This document shows positions 13,704-25,345 of a stretch of DNA of 64,000 bases, piece after piece. Source of the stretch: Gymnorhina tibicen (lineage: Eukaryota; Chordata; Aves; Passeriformes; Artamidae). The notes beneath the pieces were generated by a model. The model did no database searches. It was not told the DNA's origin and worked only from the letters and a program-made list of their open reading frames with translations. The stretch lies in the NCBI GenBank assembly GCA_013399875.1, contig VXAZ01004634.1, positions 310,001 through 374,000 on the forward strand, in the 5' to 3' direction. How positions within the stretch are numbered: the stretch's first letter is position 1; every line of letters begins with the position of its first letter. Both the position numbers and the translations under genes were made by a program.

Positions 13704-16700
13704 GTATGTAAATATAGGCAAAGCAAGGCAAAGGAAGATTTTATACAGTTTCCTGTAAAATCCATTACTGGATCAGATGTGATAATAGTTGTATCTGGGC
13801 AGAGTTTTCCTCAGATTGTTCTCTTGGAGCAGATGTGAAGTTCATCCAAAAGGGAATACTAAAGAATTTGGTCCCAGAACTCCCAGGGAAGCAGAGACAC
13901 TGATAGGGAAGACTGCTCTGGTGGCTGCCAGCTCCTCCACCCCCAGGCAGCTGAGCTCCCTTTCCCCTGGCCATTCCTGCGCCTGAGAAGGTTTTGGAAA
14001 AGAGAACAGTCAATGCAAAAATAAATGCAGTCTTTAGTTTCAAACTGCATTAACATCTGGATACATCTGAATGTGATTACTGGATGGGATACAGCATGTT
14101 TCTTGGCACTACATTTTTCTTGCCCCCAGTGTTTCTCCGCTCCTCGTCACTCACTAACTGATCCCTCAATGCACAGGTAAATGCAATCACAGTTGCATAT
14201 TTGACTTTTCTGCCAGTATTAGAAATCAGGAATAATCATTCTTATTTTCGCTTATGAGTCAAAGGGTTTGAACTTTTTGCAGTGTTATTCTGGTGTTTGG
14301 TCTCTTTCTGTGGAGCTTTTCTGTCCTGGTGCCTGCCCATCAGAATGTCTTCCTGACTTATTTTCTTCCTCAAAATTCTGTTCTTCTGTGAGGCTTGCAT
14401 AATCCTCAGAAAGGACTTTATAGTGAATTTGCCACATGTCCAAGTTTATTCATTCCTTTCTAATGATTAACAGAATGAATTTTTATATACAGCTGATGAA
14501 TACAACTTTGCATTGATTTAATTTATGAATTAAAAAAAACCATTGCTGTTGTTAAAAGTACATGAAATTAATTCATTAAATTATTAATAATTTTGTTATT
14601 CACTTTACACATTGACTAAAACAGTTTCAGATTTTTTATGAAGGGATTCTTCGATAACTTTGAACAGGTTTTTTTGGCACACTTGGTCATTTCAAGAGAA
14701 GCCTCAAAATCTTACTCTTAAACCTAACTTTTTGAAATGATATTGCAATGAAAAAGTAATAACCAATGGAAATATTCTAGAAATCAGTCTAAAAGCAACT
14801 TGCTGTACAAATAAAAAAACATGTTCTACCAAGAGCTGGGTTGTACTTAGTCTCCTCTTGAGAGGAGAAGCTGTAATTTCTGTTTCAGTCCCAACTTCCA
14901 TAACTTCAAACCTCTTCAAAACTTGGTAAGAAATGTAGCTCAACCGTTCCATAACTTTAGTAATGAGTATGTTACACAGAAAAATTCTTGACTTAGTTTT
15001 AATCCAATATTGCCAATTTTGAGAACTGATGCAGGATCCTTCTCTGCCGCTCTGTAGTGTAAAAAAAAATAGGTGGTAATTCAGGACTGCATTTATTACT
15101 TTCATGTAATAGACAATGTTTAAATCCATGTTAAGTTTCTACCTTTTTGTTTGGGGCACATTTATTCTGTACAATAAGTGCATATTATAGGCAGAGGAAA
15201 ATTAATTGATTCTAAGATAAAACAGACAAATGAACAGCCATCAGACACAGCAGCTAAGAGTGAATCATAACAGGCAGAAGGAGGTTAATGCACAGAATGT
15301 AATGAATTCTCTTATAGGCAGTTTTAAGTAGGCTACACTGAGGGGTTGTATACTCTAGTTGTAAATACTAGGTTGGGTGATTGAAATTCCTGCTGTAAGT
15401 TCTTATATATAAATGTTTAGTTACTTATCAGCAGAATGAAAAAGGTCTGGGTTTTGGTGACATCTGAAATAAAAAGCAGCTGCCTGGTGTTTTGAGATCT
15501 GCCTTTCACCAGCCAGTTTATAACCACTGTTTCACTTCTGCAAGGCTCAGAACTTTTTGTAGTCCCAAGGGCATCCAGAAATTAAATTTGCCATTTAAAA
15601 ACATTGTGCCCTTGAAAAGTAGGCATATAAAATGCTTCGTATTTTTTCCTTACCTGCTTGCTTTTCTGTTTTTCATTCAAGATCTCATAAGATTGTGGTA
15701 GAACAAGTGTTTTAATTAGTGTAATTTACATGTACCTCCTTGAAAGAGAAGTACACTCCCAAACTGCTTTGAGTGCTCATCTGATTTGTAGGTTCATAAA
15801 TTAAATATGATAAATTAAGTACTTTTTAAAATTTATTTTTTATATTTTAGTGGTTGCACTACAATCAGCACCCTGCACAGATATCCTCTGCTATGAGACT
15901 GCTCCTCACCACACTGGAACAAAGGAATGTTTGCCTGTGTGTGCATTACACGCAGCAAATAGCACCCTTATGTCTTTGGTGAACTCAGAGGATGAATAGT
16001 TTGCAGGTATTTCCACTGGACCTGCAAATGTCATATATGTCTTGCATAGGTCTTATGCCACGTTTGCATTCATGAATCAGCTGCAAAAATTTAGGACTTC
16101 AGTTGTGTTGTGCACTTTGAGGGAGACCATACTTGATCAAAAAAAGTATGTGCTAAATTAACAAAACAAACTTCAGTTTTCATCTCTCTGTCCTCTTTTC
16201 AAGTTACTAATTTCTTGTTCCCTCTGCTTTTTCTAAATTTCAGCCCTCACTCTCTACAAAGTAATGACCTTGCTTCATATTTTAAAGGGAGGAATGAGAT
16301 ACAGTAATGACATGAAAAGGGAATGCAAAAAAATCCACCCAAACCCAGTTATGTGGGTTTTACATATTTTTCCTGAGGAAAAAAAGAAATAGACCACTTT
16401 TTGTTTTGTTTTGTTTTTTAAAGGTATTCATTAAGCACAAAGTAAATTTAAAAAAAATCAAATAAACCTGCTGGAAGTGGCAAACTTGAAACTGTCTGCT
16501 AGAACAGAGTTCTAGTAAAAGAGGTTTCCTTGAAGAGACTTCCTTACTTCTTAATGCAACCATTGCCAACACTATAATCTCTTTCAGTGCCTTCTCTGAT
16601 ACTTGTGTGTGTCCTAGTATGTAACGAGATACAGCAATGTAATTAGAACACCTTCATTTTTTCCTTGCTCCTAAAGGTACTGTGAAAGGAGAGAGTGATC

Positions 16701-19700
16701 TGGGAAGTTGGTTGTTACACTTTACAGTCAGTAGCAGCTCTTCACTGTTTTGTCAAGCAGCCTGGTCCTTGGACCTTGAAGGATTTCTCACCTGCACAGC
16801 TTGTGACACGAGACTCATCATTTTCCATGGTCTATTTTTTAACAGCTTAGCTGGAAATGTGATCCTTGGGAATATCTTCCCAGGACTGATTTGCCTCGAG
16901 TCAATTATTTTGAAGCAAGGAGACGATGTGAATGAAGGGATGAAAACTCATGCTGTTGCCAGAAGAAAGACTGAAGTAATCTTCAAATTATACAACTGTG
17001 CCTAGTGATGACACTAATGAGCTCCTTAAAAATGCAGATAGCAGCTCATGCAATGATTAGCTTGTGTTATTGATGGACTAATATTCAAAAATATAACACA
17101 CTCTGAGTCTTTCACGACATTTCATGATGCATAATTCCAAGTTTCAAGGTAATTATAAGTGAAGATGAGATTGTGTTTAAAATAGAATTTCTCTTGTTGG
17201 ATGCAGAGACAGCCTTCCATGATTCCCCAATGGAACTGTGATTATGGACATAACACAGGAAAGGTTTTAAAACCAATAAGTTTCCAGGCAGTGTTATAGC
17301 TTCCTTGTTTATTGGATATTGCCTATGTAAGAATGACAATGAAAAGTGAAGTCTGCTATTATTTGTCATGCCTACAACAGCTACTCTATTTGCTGTCAGA
17401 TTGCATTGTATGCATTGTGCATCTTTTAACAGCACTTAGACATGCTGACATAAAATACAAAGATGATCCAATTACATTTTCTGCAACTGCATCTCATTTT
17501 GCTAATGCTTACAAATTAAGGGTGTCTATCACCCTGTACATGAGACAGAACACAGATAGCATTTTAAATCCCCTGAATTTCGTAGTGTACACCACTTAAA
17601 TACAGAAGCAGCCCTACTTGTAAACAGTTGACATGCAGCTCATAAACTAGTCTAGTCAATATGAAAATGCAACCATGTAGTGCATACGGAAATGATTCCT
17701 CCTTACTGTTATTTCTTAGTGGTAATATTATTTATTTGTAGCAGTTTGCTTTTGGTAACTTATTTACCAGAGACAGTTTAAATGTACAGCATTAGTGTTT
17801 ATCAGCGTCCACAAATCTCAGTGACCATGTCTTTCCATGGTCAACAAACCCTGGAAAATCCAATGAACCTTTACAGAAGTTAGAATACTAGAGGACAGCC
17901 TTTCAGAAGGATGTTATTTATTCATATGTCACAGATTTATATGAAATAGAAGAATCTCAGAGAGTAAAGGAGACTCATATCAACATTGCCAGGATGACTA
18001 AATGGGGTGGCAAAATCTTAGCCCTACAAGCTGAGTTTCATTAGATGTAGAGTTGCAGATGAAACCCTTGTGCTGCGGTGGAACACATCATGCAGGACTT
18101 CACTGAAACAGTTTTATTCTAGAAGCAAAACAAGACCTGAGTTGTTGCTGAGTATAAAGTGCTTCTGCTTCCACCTTGCCCCTTCTTGCTCTACTGGATA
18201 TTGCTTGCTAGTTTCCTGGGGTTGTTATCATTCTCATTCCCACCTGAGCTGAAGGGGTGTTCACTTTGTTATTGACACTGGGGCTGAGACACCCAGTCCA
18301 AGCTTTTTGCAGCACACCCCTGGAACACCTTGGGGTGAGCACGGCTTGGGGTGCGAGGTACAGGCTCCACATCTATCAAGCTGCACTCCTTTTTCTAGCA
18401 ACATTTTTGTATTAGTGGTGAATGGCTGAAGATGGACAGTCCTGCCGATTTCCCAGGTCACTGCTGTCTTCCTGGCACACCTTCACAAGAGAAATAAAAG
18501 GAGAGCAAGGACAAATGCCCCAAAGTGCTTTTCACACAATAGTGGGCTGAGGGCCATGGAAGTCTCCGTGAGTGGCAGTTGCTGTGACCTTATTCAGCTG
18601 CTTTTAATAACTTTGCTCCAGATGCTGGAAGATTTCAAGCATGATAGGTTGAGAGAGTTTGTTCCCCTGTTTGTCTTTGTTCTTGAAACTGCCTCTTTAG
18701 GCAGAGCTAATAATCTACAAGACTTTTTCATAGAAAGCAGTCATTAGAGACTCTGTGACAGGTTCAATTTTTTAGCTGAACAGTTGTTTATGCTTTTCCT
18801 GTGATTTCCATGGGAAGTGTACAGCTCTCTATTTCATTTGCCTTTGAAGAGGAAACTGAATTACCTTAGTGTCAAACAGCTCAACTATCTGTTTTACTTT
18901 TTTGTTTTCATCTTCATTTTTGTTGCCATTAACATGGTTACATATGGGTAACCGTATGGTGGGATACAAGTATCAGATGGTTGCCCAGAAGTCTGGCGTC
19001 TGCAGAAATTATTTTATTTCCAGATGGGAAACTGAATCTTTAGCAAATGAGTAATTATGGAATACATGGAAATCATAGTTGGACAAATAACCCAGTGCTT
19101 CTCTCCACTACAGAGCACCCCAAACTTACCCAGATATTTTGAGAGGTGATGTGTGACTCAGCCTGTGCAAGACTGCCAGGAGTTTGCTGCATAGAAATTT
19201 CTAAGTCTGTGGAAAAAAGAGTATTAGAAACACATTATAGTAGAGTTGACTGCTTGGTGTTCTGTGCCACAGAGTCATAGTCATAACCAGTAGCCCCAAG
19301 AGGTTCCAGCCCAACAATAAAGACATTGTTCTAATAAACACAGCACAGATGCTCAGAGCTGTTTAAAATGCACACAGTGGTATATTTTCTAGTCAAAAGT
19401 CTTGCTGCTACAGGATTGACTTTTTTTCAGTATTTTGTGCTTATTTGCAGTATCCCAAGGGTTGTCTCTTTTCTCCTTTTCTTCAATTTTTCTTTCTAAT
19501 ATTTTTCCTATATTTCTCAATTTTTACCAACATAATACTGGCAAGAAAAAGACTCATTACCTGTACTCAGACTCCCTTCTGTATAATTCCTCTTCAATAA
19601 TTGTTCCTCTTCATTTTTGGCCAAGGAGTAAGAAATATTTAGCTCTTTTATTCATATAATAAACTCCCATCTCTCAGTCTGTCTCTGCTGCAGGAATGAA

Positions 19701-22700
19701 TCTTGTTTTCTCTTTAGCAGCAGCTTCAGTATTAAAAATAAACCCAAAGGAATAGAGAGAACCAAAAAACTTGCATGGATCCCAGACCAAGAGCAGCTTC
19801 GGATGGACAAAGCTGAAATACAGGGAGATGCATGAGGTATTTGCTTTTCTAGAGAGAACATTTATCGTTCCTTTACCTAGGGCATGTCCAGTTCTCTGCA
19901 GATGTTATTCTCTAGTGACCAAGACACAGAGGTGAGGGATTTGTACCAGCACAGTTTTGGTGGCTTCTCTCTATATTTCTCTCAATTTTATAACCAGATG
20001 AGCCATACAGGAAATCTGGTTTGCTGAAATATATATAGTATTGAAGAGGAGAAAAGAAATATTAATAGTTCTGAGGGAAAGCTGTCCCCAGAGTGTTCAT
20101 AAAGCCAAGTCTGACTTGATGTTTTCAGACTTGATACAAACTGTGTTCTTCCCAATCACAGTTTCTGGATGAAATGATGATATTTTCTGAGACTTGCAGT
20201 GCTATTTACCTTTAAATAATATTGGAAAAACTGTCCTAATTTGAAAGGTCTGCTGTATGTATGATGTCAAAGCTGTTCACCGTTTGTGGTGTCAGGATGG
20301 AGGCCATAAGGTCTCCCCAGGCCCGGCCCACCAGCAGGAGAGCTGGTTGTCCTGGACACCAGGAAGTGCTGGAATTACTTACCTTGGATGGTTTTCACTG
20401 CAGATCTCTGGGTCCTGACTGTCCTGGAGACTCAGCTCAGACACAGAACCTCCACTGCATAGTCAAGGATCTGAAAAGTCAACTGCAAAATTTTCAAATC
20501 TGCCTGGCAAAACCAGGGCTCAAGACTCACTGAAACAGGAAATTGCTCCTAGAAAGTTTTACTTTTTAAAAAAAAGGCAAAGTCCATGGTAAAACTTGCT
20601 GTTGGGTTTTTTTCAATGTGCTATACCTAGAAATGTGCATATGCAGCTTTCTCCACTGTATAGTAGTGTGCACTTTTTGCATCTTAATGTTGGACTGGAA
20701 AGGGTGAAAATCAAAATAATTTGGAAGACCTGGCTCAAGCTTCATCTTGTACTTTGTCAGTTACTAACATGAAGATGATCTTGAACTGATCTCTCTTTTA
20801 TGACCAACTACTACAGGAAAGAACTGATATAAAAACACCTCTTTAGAGTATTATTTTTCATTATAACAAAGTTCTTCTCTAATGAAAACATCAGTCTGAT
20901 GAAACCGAGTTTCAGATAGGTCTAAAATAAAATTATTCCTCTGTTGCAAGAATTGGGAAAAAATTGTGGAGAATTTTAGGTCTATTAGGATATGAGTCTT
21001 CCAGGCTTTTTTTGAATTTCATTGTCTGAATTTGATCCAGTTGAAGAGGAGAATTGAAATCTTACTACATCTTCCCATGCCAAATTGCCATTTTCTGCAG
21101 CAGTGAAGCAGTGCAAAGGCTGAGATTTCATGCAGTGAGAGACATTCAGTGGTGTGCAGAAATGTGTTGCAAGGCTAAAGCTGAAAGCAGAGGGCTTTAC
21201 ATGTGAAAGAGCCCATGATGGATCAGCAGCTGAACTCTGACTTGACAGTGTGGTATCCTTCCAAAACCAACAAAGTCAAATGTCACTCAGAGCAAATTAA
21301 CAGGAGCATTAAATGCAAGACATAGGAGGCAAGCAGCCATCTGCTCAGCACTGATCAGTTGTCTGCTGGAGTCCACCAGTGTGCTAAACCACCGTATTTG
21401 AAAAGTGAAGTAAGAGATCTGAAAAAAAGAAAGCAAACACTGTAGGACATTTAAAAATGTGGCCTATAAAGAAATGTTGAATGAACTGGGCTTGCTTAAT
21501 TCATAAAGGAAAAGACTATGGCAGAACATATTTACAATTTTGTAATGTTTTAAACGTTGGCCAGATAATCACGTCAGCTAATGGGCAAAAAAACGGTATA
21601 ACAGCAGCACTGCAAATTTGAGTTACTTTTTTTTCTTTAATTGCCTTTTTAAAGGGATAGTAAAATTCTGAAACAGCTTACAAGTGGAGATGACAGACTT
21701 TCCCATCTGAATAGGCTGCACAGAGAGCTCCAGGAATTATTTCTGTAGGAGTAGAGGACAAATTAGACAATCTGAGACCAGTTGTACATAGCAGGGCCAG
21801 GATTCAGAGCTCCAGAGATGCCTCACTCTGTCAGGGACTCTGTTGGTAAAAAGGGAGTGAAGGAAAAAGAGAGAAAAAAACAAAGATGGAGGGCAGCAAG
21901 TTCTGTATCTTACCAGCTGATAACAAAAAAGCCTTATTATACAGCATTCTGCAAAACCTAAAGGATTGACTCAAGAATCCTGTTATGCCACAGCCTAGGC
22001 CTGCATCTTGCTCCTGCTGCCTCTCCATAAATTCTTCTGGAGCACACAAGAGGAGGAGATGAAAGCTGACTGACCTCTTTATTTGAACCAATGTTATTTT
22101 AATTGAATCCTAATGTCTCCCCTACTTTTTTGGCAGCTATGTACCCTCCACCTCCCACGCCCAGTTCTTTTTCCTTTTGGCCAAGCAGAGATAGTTTTTT
22201 CTTCTGAGGAAAAAAAAAAAGACTGACATTGGGATGCAACAGGCTGAATGCAGCTTTTCATCCTTATCTCTCTGCCCTACTTTAGAAAGATGGAAGGTCT
22301 GGCCTTCCAGTCCCAGCTCCAGTGTAAAATTGAAAGCAAATCTGTAGTGCACCAAGTATCCAGTAAAAAAGAAGTGCATGGCGTTAATTTCACACCATTG
22401 TGCATGAACAATCAGCTGGGAACTTATTAGGAGATTTGGGGATCTGTTACTCGAGGTTAATTTGTTTGAGTGTTCTTTTAAGAATCAAAGCAGAACTGTG
22501 CTATGCCATGCTACAGGGCCAGGCAGAGGCCCTATCACTAGCCATACATTAACTCTTTCCCCTCCTGAAATGTGACAGGTAGACCTATGACAGATCTCTG
22601 TGGCTGTCTTAGAGTTTTAGCCTCAGAATTCAGGGTAAGAGTGCTGATTTTCCATATTTCAGTATGATGAACATTTTTTTTCTCTGAACATTTGGATACT

Positions 22701-22742
22701 GAACAGCAGTGATTCAAAAAATCCTTCCTACCAAGAAAGTGG

Positions 22743-22747
22743 ACATT
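22743..22747. repeat. Left target-site duplication ACATT
   Basis: This 5-bp word directly precedes the LTR's TG and is repeated exactly at 24121-24125, after the LTR's terminal CA. It marks the insertion site of the solo LTR. Confidence 0.9.
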
Positions 22748-24120
22748 TGTTGTGGTTTAGCATAGCTTGGTTTTTAGTTAAGGAGAAATCCACCAGCCAC
22801 AGAAGTGATTCTTTGCGAGGAGCTGCGAACAGCTTCCTCCAGACCCGACAAAATCAATCAGCTGGCTAGTTTGAATATTGACAGCTCTGTTAAGCCACTT
22901 AAGAAAGCTGAACACGCCTCTGTGATTTCACATTTTAGAATGAACAAACCCCGGGAAAGCCTTTCTTGCTTCCGGCTTTTTGACAGGTGACTGGGGGGCC
23001 CACACGGCCCGAGAGGCTGAGATCTCGCTGCTCTTGCTTCGCTGGAGGCCTGGCCCCACCAGTGCTGCCGAAATTAAATTCTACACTGAAATGAACGCTG
23101 GCCACCACCTGGCAGAGATCATGTGACCAACAGCAAGAGGCAAATTCCCGATGCAAGGCCTGGGTAAGATTAACTCTTTCAGCGCTGTAAAATTCCCCAG
23201 AACAGATGAAACCTACAGATATCAATCCTCTCCCAAGTCAGTGGAAAGGAAAATGTGAAGGAACCTGAAGAAAACACCATAGAGACACCAAAGTCAGTGA
23301 AGAAGGAAGAGCCAAAGCCCAGAGAGAGGAGAAAGAGGAGATGCTTCAAACCTAGGAGCTGAAATTCTTTTGTAAAGCTGTGGTGATGGACTATGATACA
23401 TCAGAGTACCCCTGTAATTCATGAAAAGCATGGGGGGGTGGAGCGTTCAAATCGCAGCCATGAGCAAAGGTACCTGTGCTGAAACAAGCAAATGTTGAAG
23501 TAGCTGTGATCTAATGAGAAGCTTGAACAGAGGGAAATGAGAGTGATGAAGACCCTTGCCCCAGGGAAGAAGAAGACCTCTGTTCCCAGGGATGAAGATG
23601 ATCCCAGGGATAGATGAAGAGAACCTTTGCTTCTGAACAGCTCATCCTTAAAATGGTACCCCATTAGCTAAAGATTGAACCCTCGAAAACCGTTGTGGAG
23701 AAAGCTGCAAGCTGAGGGAAGGGACTTTCACATTGTGAACAGATTTCCATTTCCAGGCAGCTGATTCGCTGTGACATTGAAGCCACAAGAGAACTGTTTC
23801 TTGTGGAGGTGTCCCCATGGCATGGCAAGAGAGACTCTTCTCCCTAAGTGAACTGAAGAAAGACTAGTATAGAGGTGGTAAACTGACTGAAAAAATCCCA
23901 AATTTTGTCTCTTTACGTTGTCACTGGGAAAAGAAAGGAGAGGTGGGGGGAGGAGAAGTGTTCTGAAGGTTTATTCTGACTCTTACTATTTTGTCTTTTA
24001 GTTCTGCTAATAAAGCTTTCTTTATATTCTTCAAAGTTTTGAGCCTGCTTTGCCTTTCTCCTAATCCTTATCTCACAGAAGGAAAATAAGAAAGTACTGG
24101 ATGCGAACTAAACCACTACA
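22748..24120 (+). mobile_element. Complete solo LTR of an avian endogenous retrovirus
   Basis: The element runs from TGTTGTGGTTTAG to CTAAACCACTACA. Its first 13 bases match the reverse complement of its last 13 at 12 positions, so it has the TG...CA ends of a retroviral LTR. It is flanked by perfect 5-bp duplications (ACATT). A polyadenylation signal AATAAA at 24009-24014, about 106 bases before the right end, sets plus orientation. Of known groups, a 5-bp duplication fits class III (ERVL-like) elements best. At 1,373 bp it is long for an LTR, but some avian families are of this size. No internal coding region is present, so it arose by recombination between the two LTRs of a provirus. Short frames inside are incidental. 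Confidence 0.93.
24009..24014 (+). terminator. LTR polyadenylation signal AATAAA
   Basis: A canonical hexamer within the solo LTR, followed by a T-rich stretch (CTTTCTTTATATTC). It would have ended retroviral transcripts at the R/U5 boundary. Confidence 0.7.
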
Positions 24121-24125
24121 ACATT
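24121..24125. repeat. Right target-site duplication ACATT
   Basis: An exact copy of 22743-22747, directly after the LTR end. Confidence 0.9.
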
Positions 24126-25230
24126 GTATGAAATACATAATATTTGCTAAACTGGGGAAGAATATAATTCTTACTCAGTTTAACTGTTAATGATCAAAAA
24201 AGTGGAATTCTACTCAAAGTGTACTCTTATCTTTCTTCCTTATTGGACTTCGATCTGTTAACCACTGTACATGAAAAAGCTGTTTTTATAGAATCTGTGA
24301 AGCTGGAGTTAAGTTCTGATGATGGCACTGCAAGTCAAAGGTTTCCGAACTACCCTGTGCATCATTAGTGTGCTCCCAGTTATGTGAAACTGCGGTGGCA
24401 GCGAGCCAGCAGTGCCGGGTGCTGCCTGGTGGTGTTCCCGACTGCTGCTGCTGCTACCCATCATTGCTGATGATGGCATTCACATTTAACACTACTGCTG
24501 ATGAAAGTACCTGCAATTACTACAACTGCTGATGGCAGAAGGAGTTTGTTAGCCCTGCTGTAAATTATTTCCTGAGGCTTCCTTGCCAGCTTATTTCATA
24601 TTGTGAGCAAAATGCAGTCTCTTGGCACTCAGAAAGAGCTACATTAAGCAAAAGTTGTTTAAAAAGGCAGATATTATGAGACTAAGCCATATTGGTGCCA
24701 TAAGCAGAAATTCAGAATTTCCCTCTTATGGCTGATACTGTGTGAGCCAGCCTGAACCAGGAAGCATCATAGCTTGAAGCAGTGCCCAAGATAATCTGCC
24801 TTTTGGCAGAGTTGACAGCACAAGGCTATCCAGATCCTGGGTTCAATTTGATTTATTTGAATGGTTCTATTCTCCACCACAGGAAGCTATGAAGTTGGAT
24901 TTGCGTTAGGTTGAGAATGTCTACATCATGCTCAGTACATTTCACGACACAGATAGGTGAATATTCATAAGAAATATTGACCTAAGGCCAACACAAAATA
25001 TGTCTTAAAAACAAGGCCAGAAACCAGGTCTCCATACCAAATTAAAGTCTTTCTGTATAATGCAGTAAGTATTGCCCCTCTTTCACTAAATTCAATAATC
25101 TGTATTTTTTATATTCAAATTTCAAGAATTAATATTCTTGTAGATTGACGAAAGTATTCTCCAGAAACTGACCAGGCAAAATGTGTTCCCAGGTTGGAGT
25201 GATTCATACATCTGCCTCTAGTGAGGTCAA

Positions 25231-25345
25231 AACATAAGAATGGCAATATCAGTTGAATCCAAAGATCCATTTCAGCCAGTGTCTTGTTTCCAATAGTAGC
25301 TGATAGTCTTGCTTGGGGCAGATTATGTAAATGCGGCTTGTAGGC
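25231..25345 (+). mobile_element. Fragment of an old sauropsid interspersed repeat
   Basis: The phrases ACATAAGAATGGCAATATCA, AAAGATCCATTTCAGCCAGT and TCTTGTTTCCAATAGTAGC follow, in order and spacing, a repeat I remember from turtle, crocodilian and bird genomes (ACATAAGAAYGGCCATACTG, AAAGGTCCATCTAGCCCAGT, CCTGTTTCCAACAGTGGCC). I am not certain of its class. The divergence suggests an ancient insertion. The right boundary is approximate. Confidence 0.5.

Larger units (their letters stand above)
7130..22742. other. Long stretch of unique DNA, no recognisable gene
   Basis: No reading frame exceeds 141 codons (14704-15129, minus), which is near chance expectation for A+T-rich DNA of this length, and none has family motifs. 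I see no clear LINE or LTR. Minor items are an inverted repeat at 9736-9764 and an 18-bp tandem duplication at 13668-13703. The segment 17010-17720 has many homeobox- and POU-like words and a smoother composition, and is a candidate for conserved non-coding DNA. This could be intergenic or intronic. Low-copy or very old repeats may be missed. Confidence 0.6.

Noticed and set aside
14704..15129. 141-codon minus-strand frame
   Set aside because: No motif, and its length is within chance expectation. No flanking splice or promoter evidence.
19267..19325. Possible CR1 tail (CACAGAGTCATAGTCATAAC)
   Set aside because: The octamer tail is not clear and the following sequence does not match CR1.
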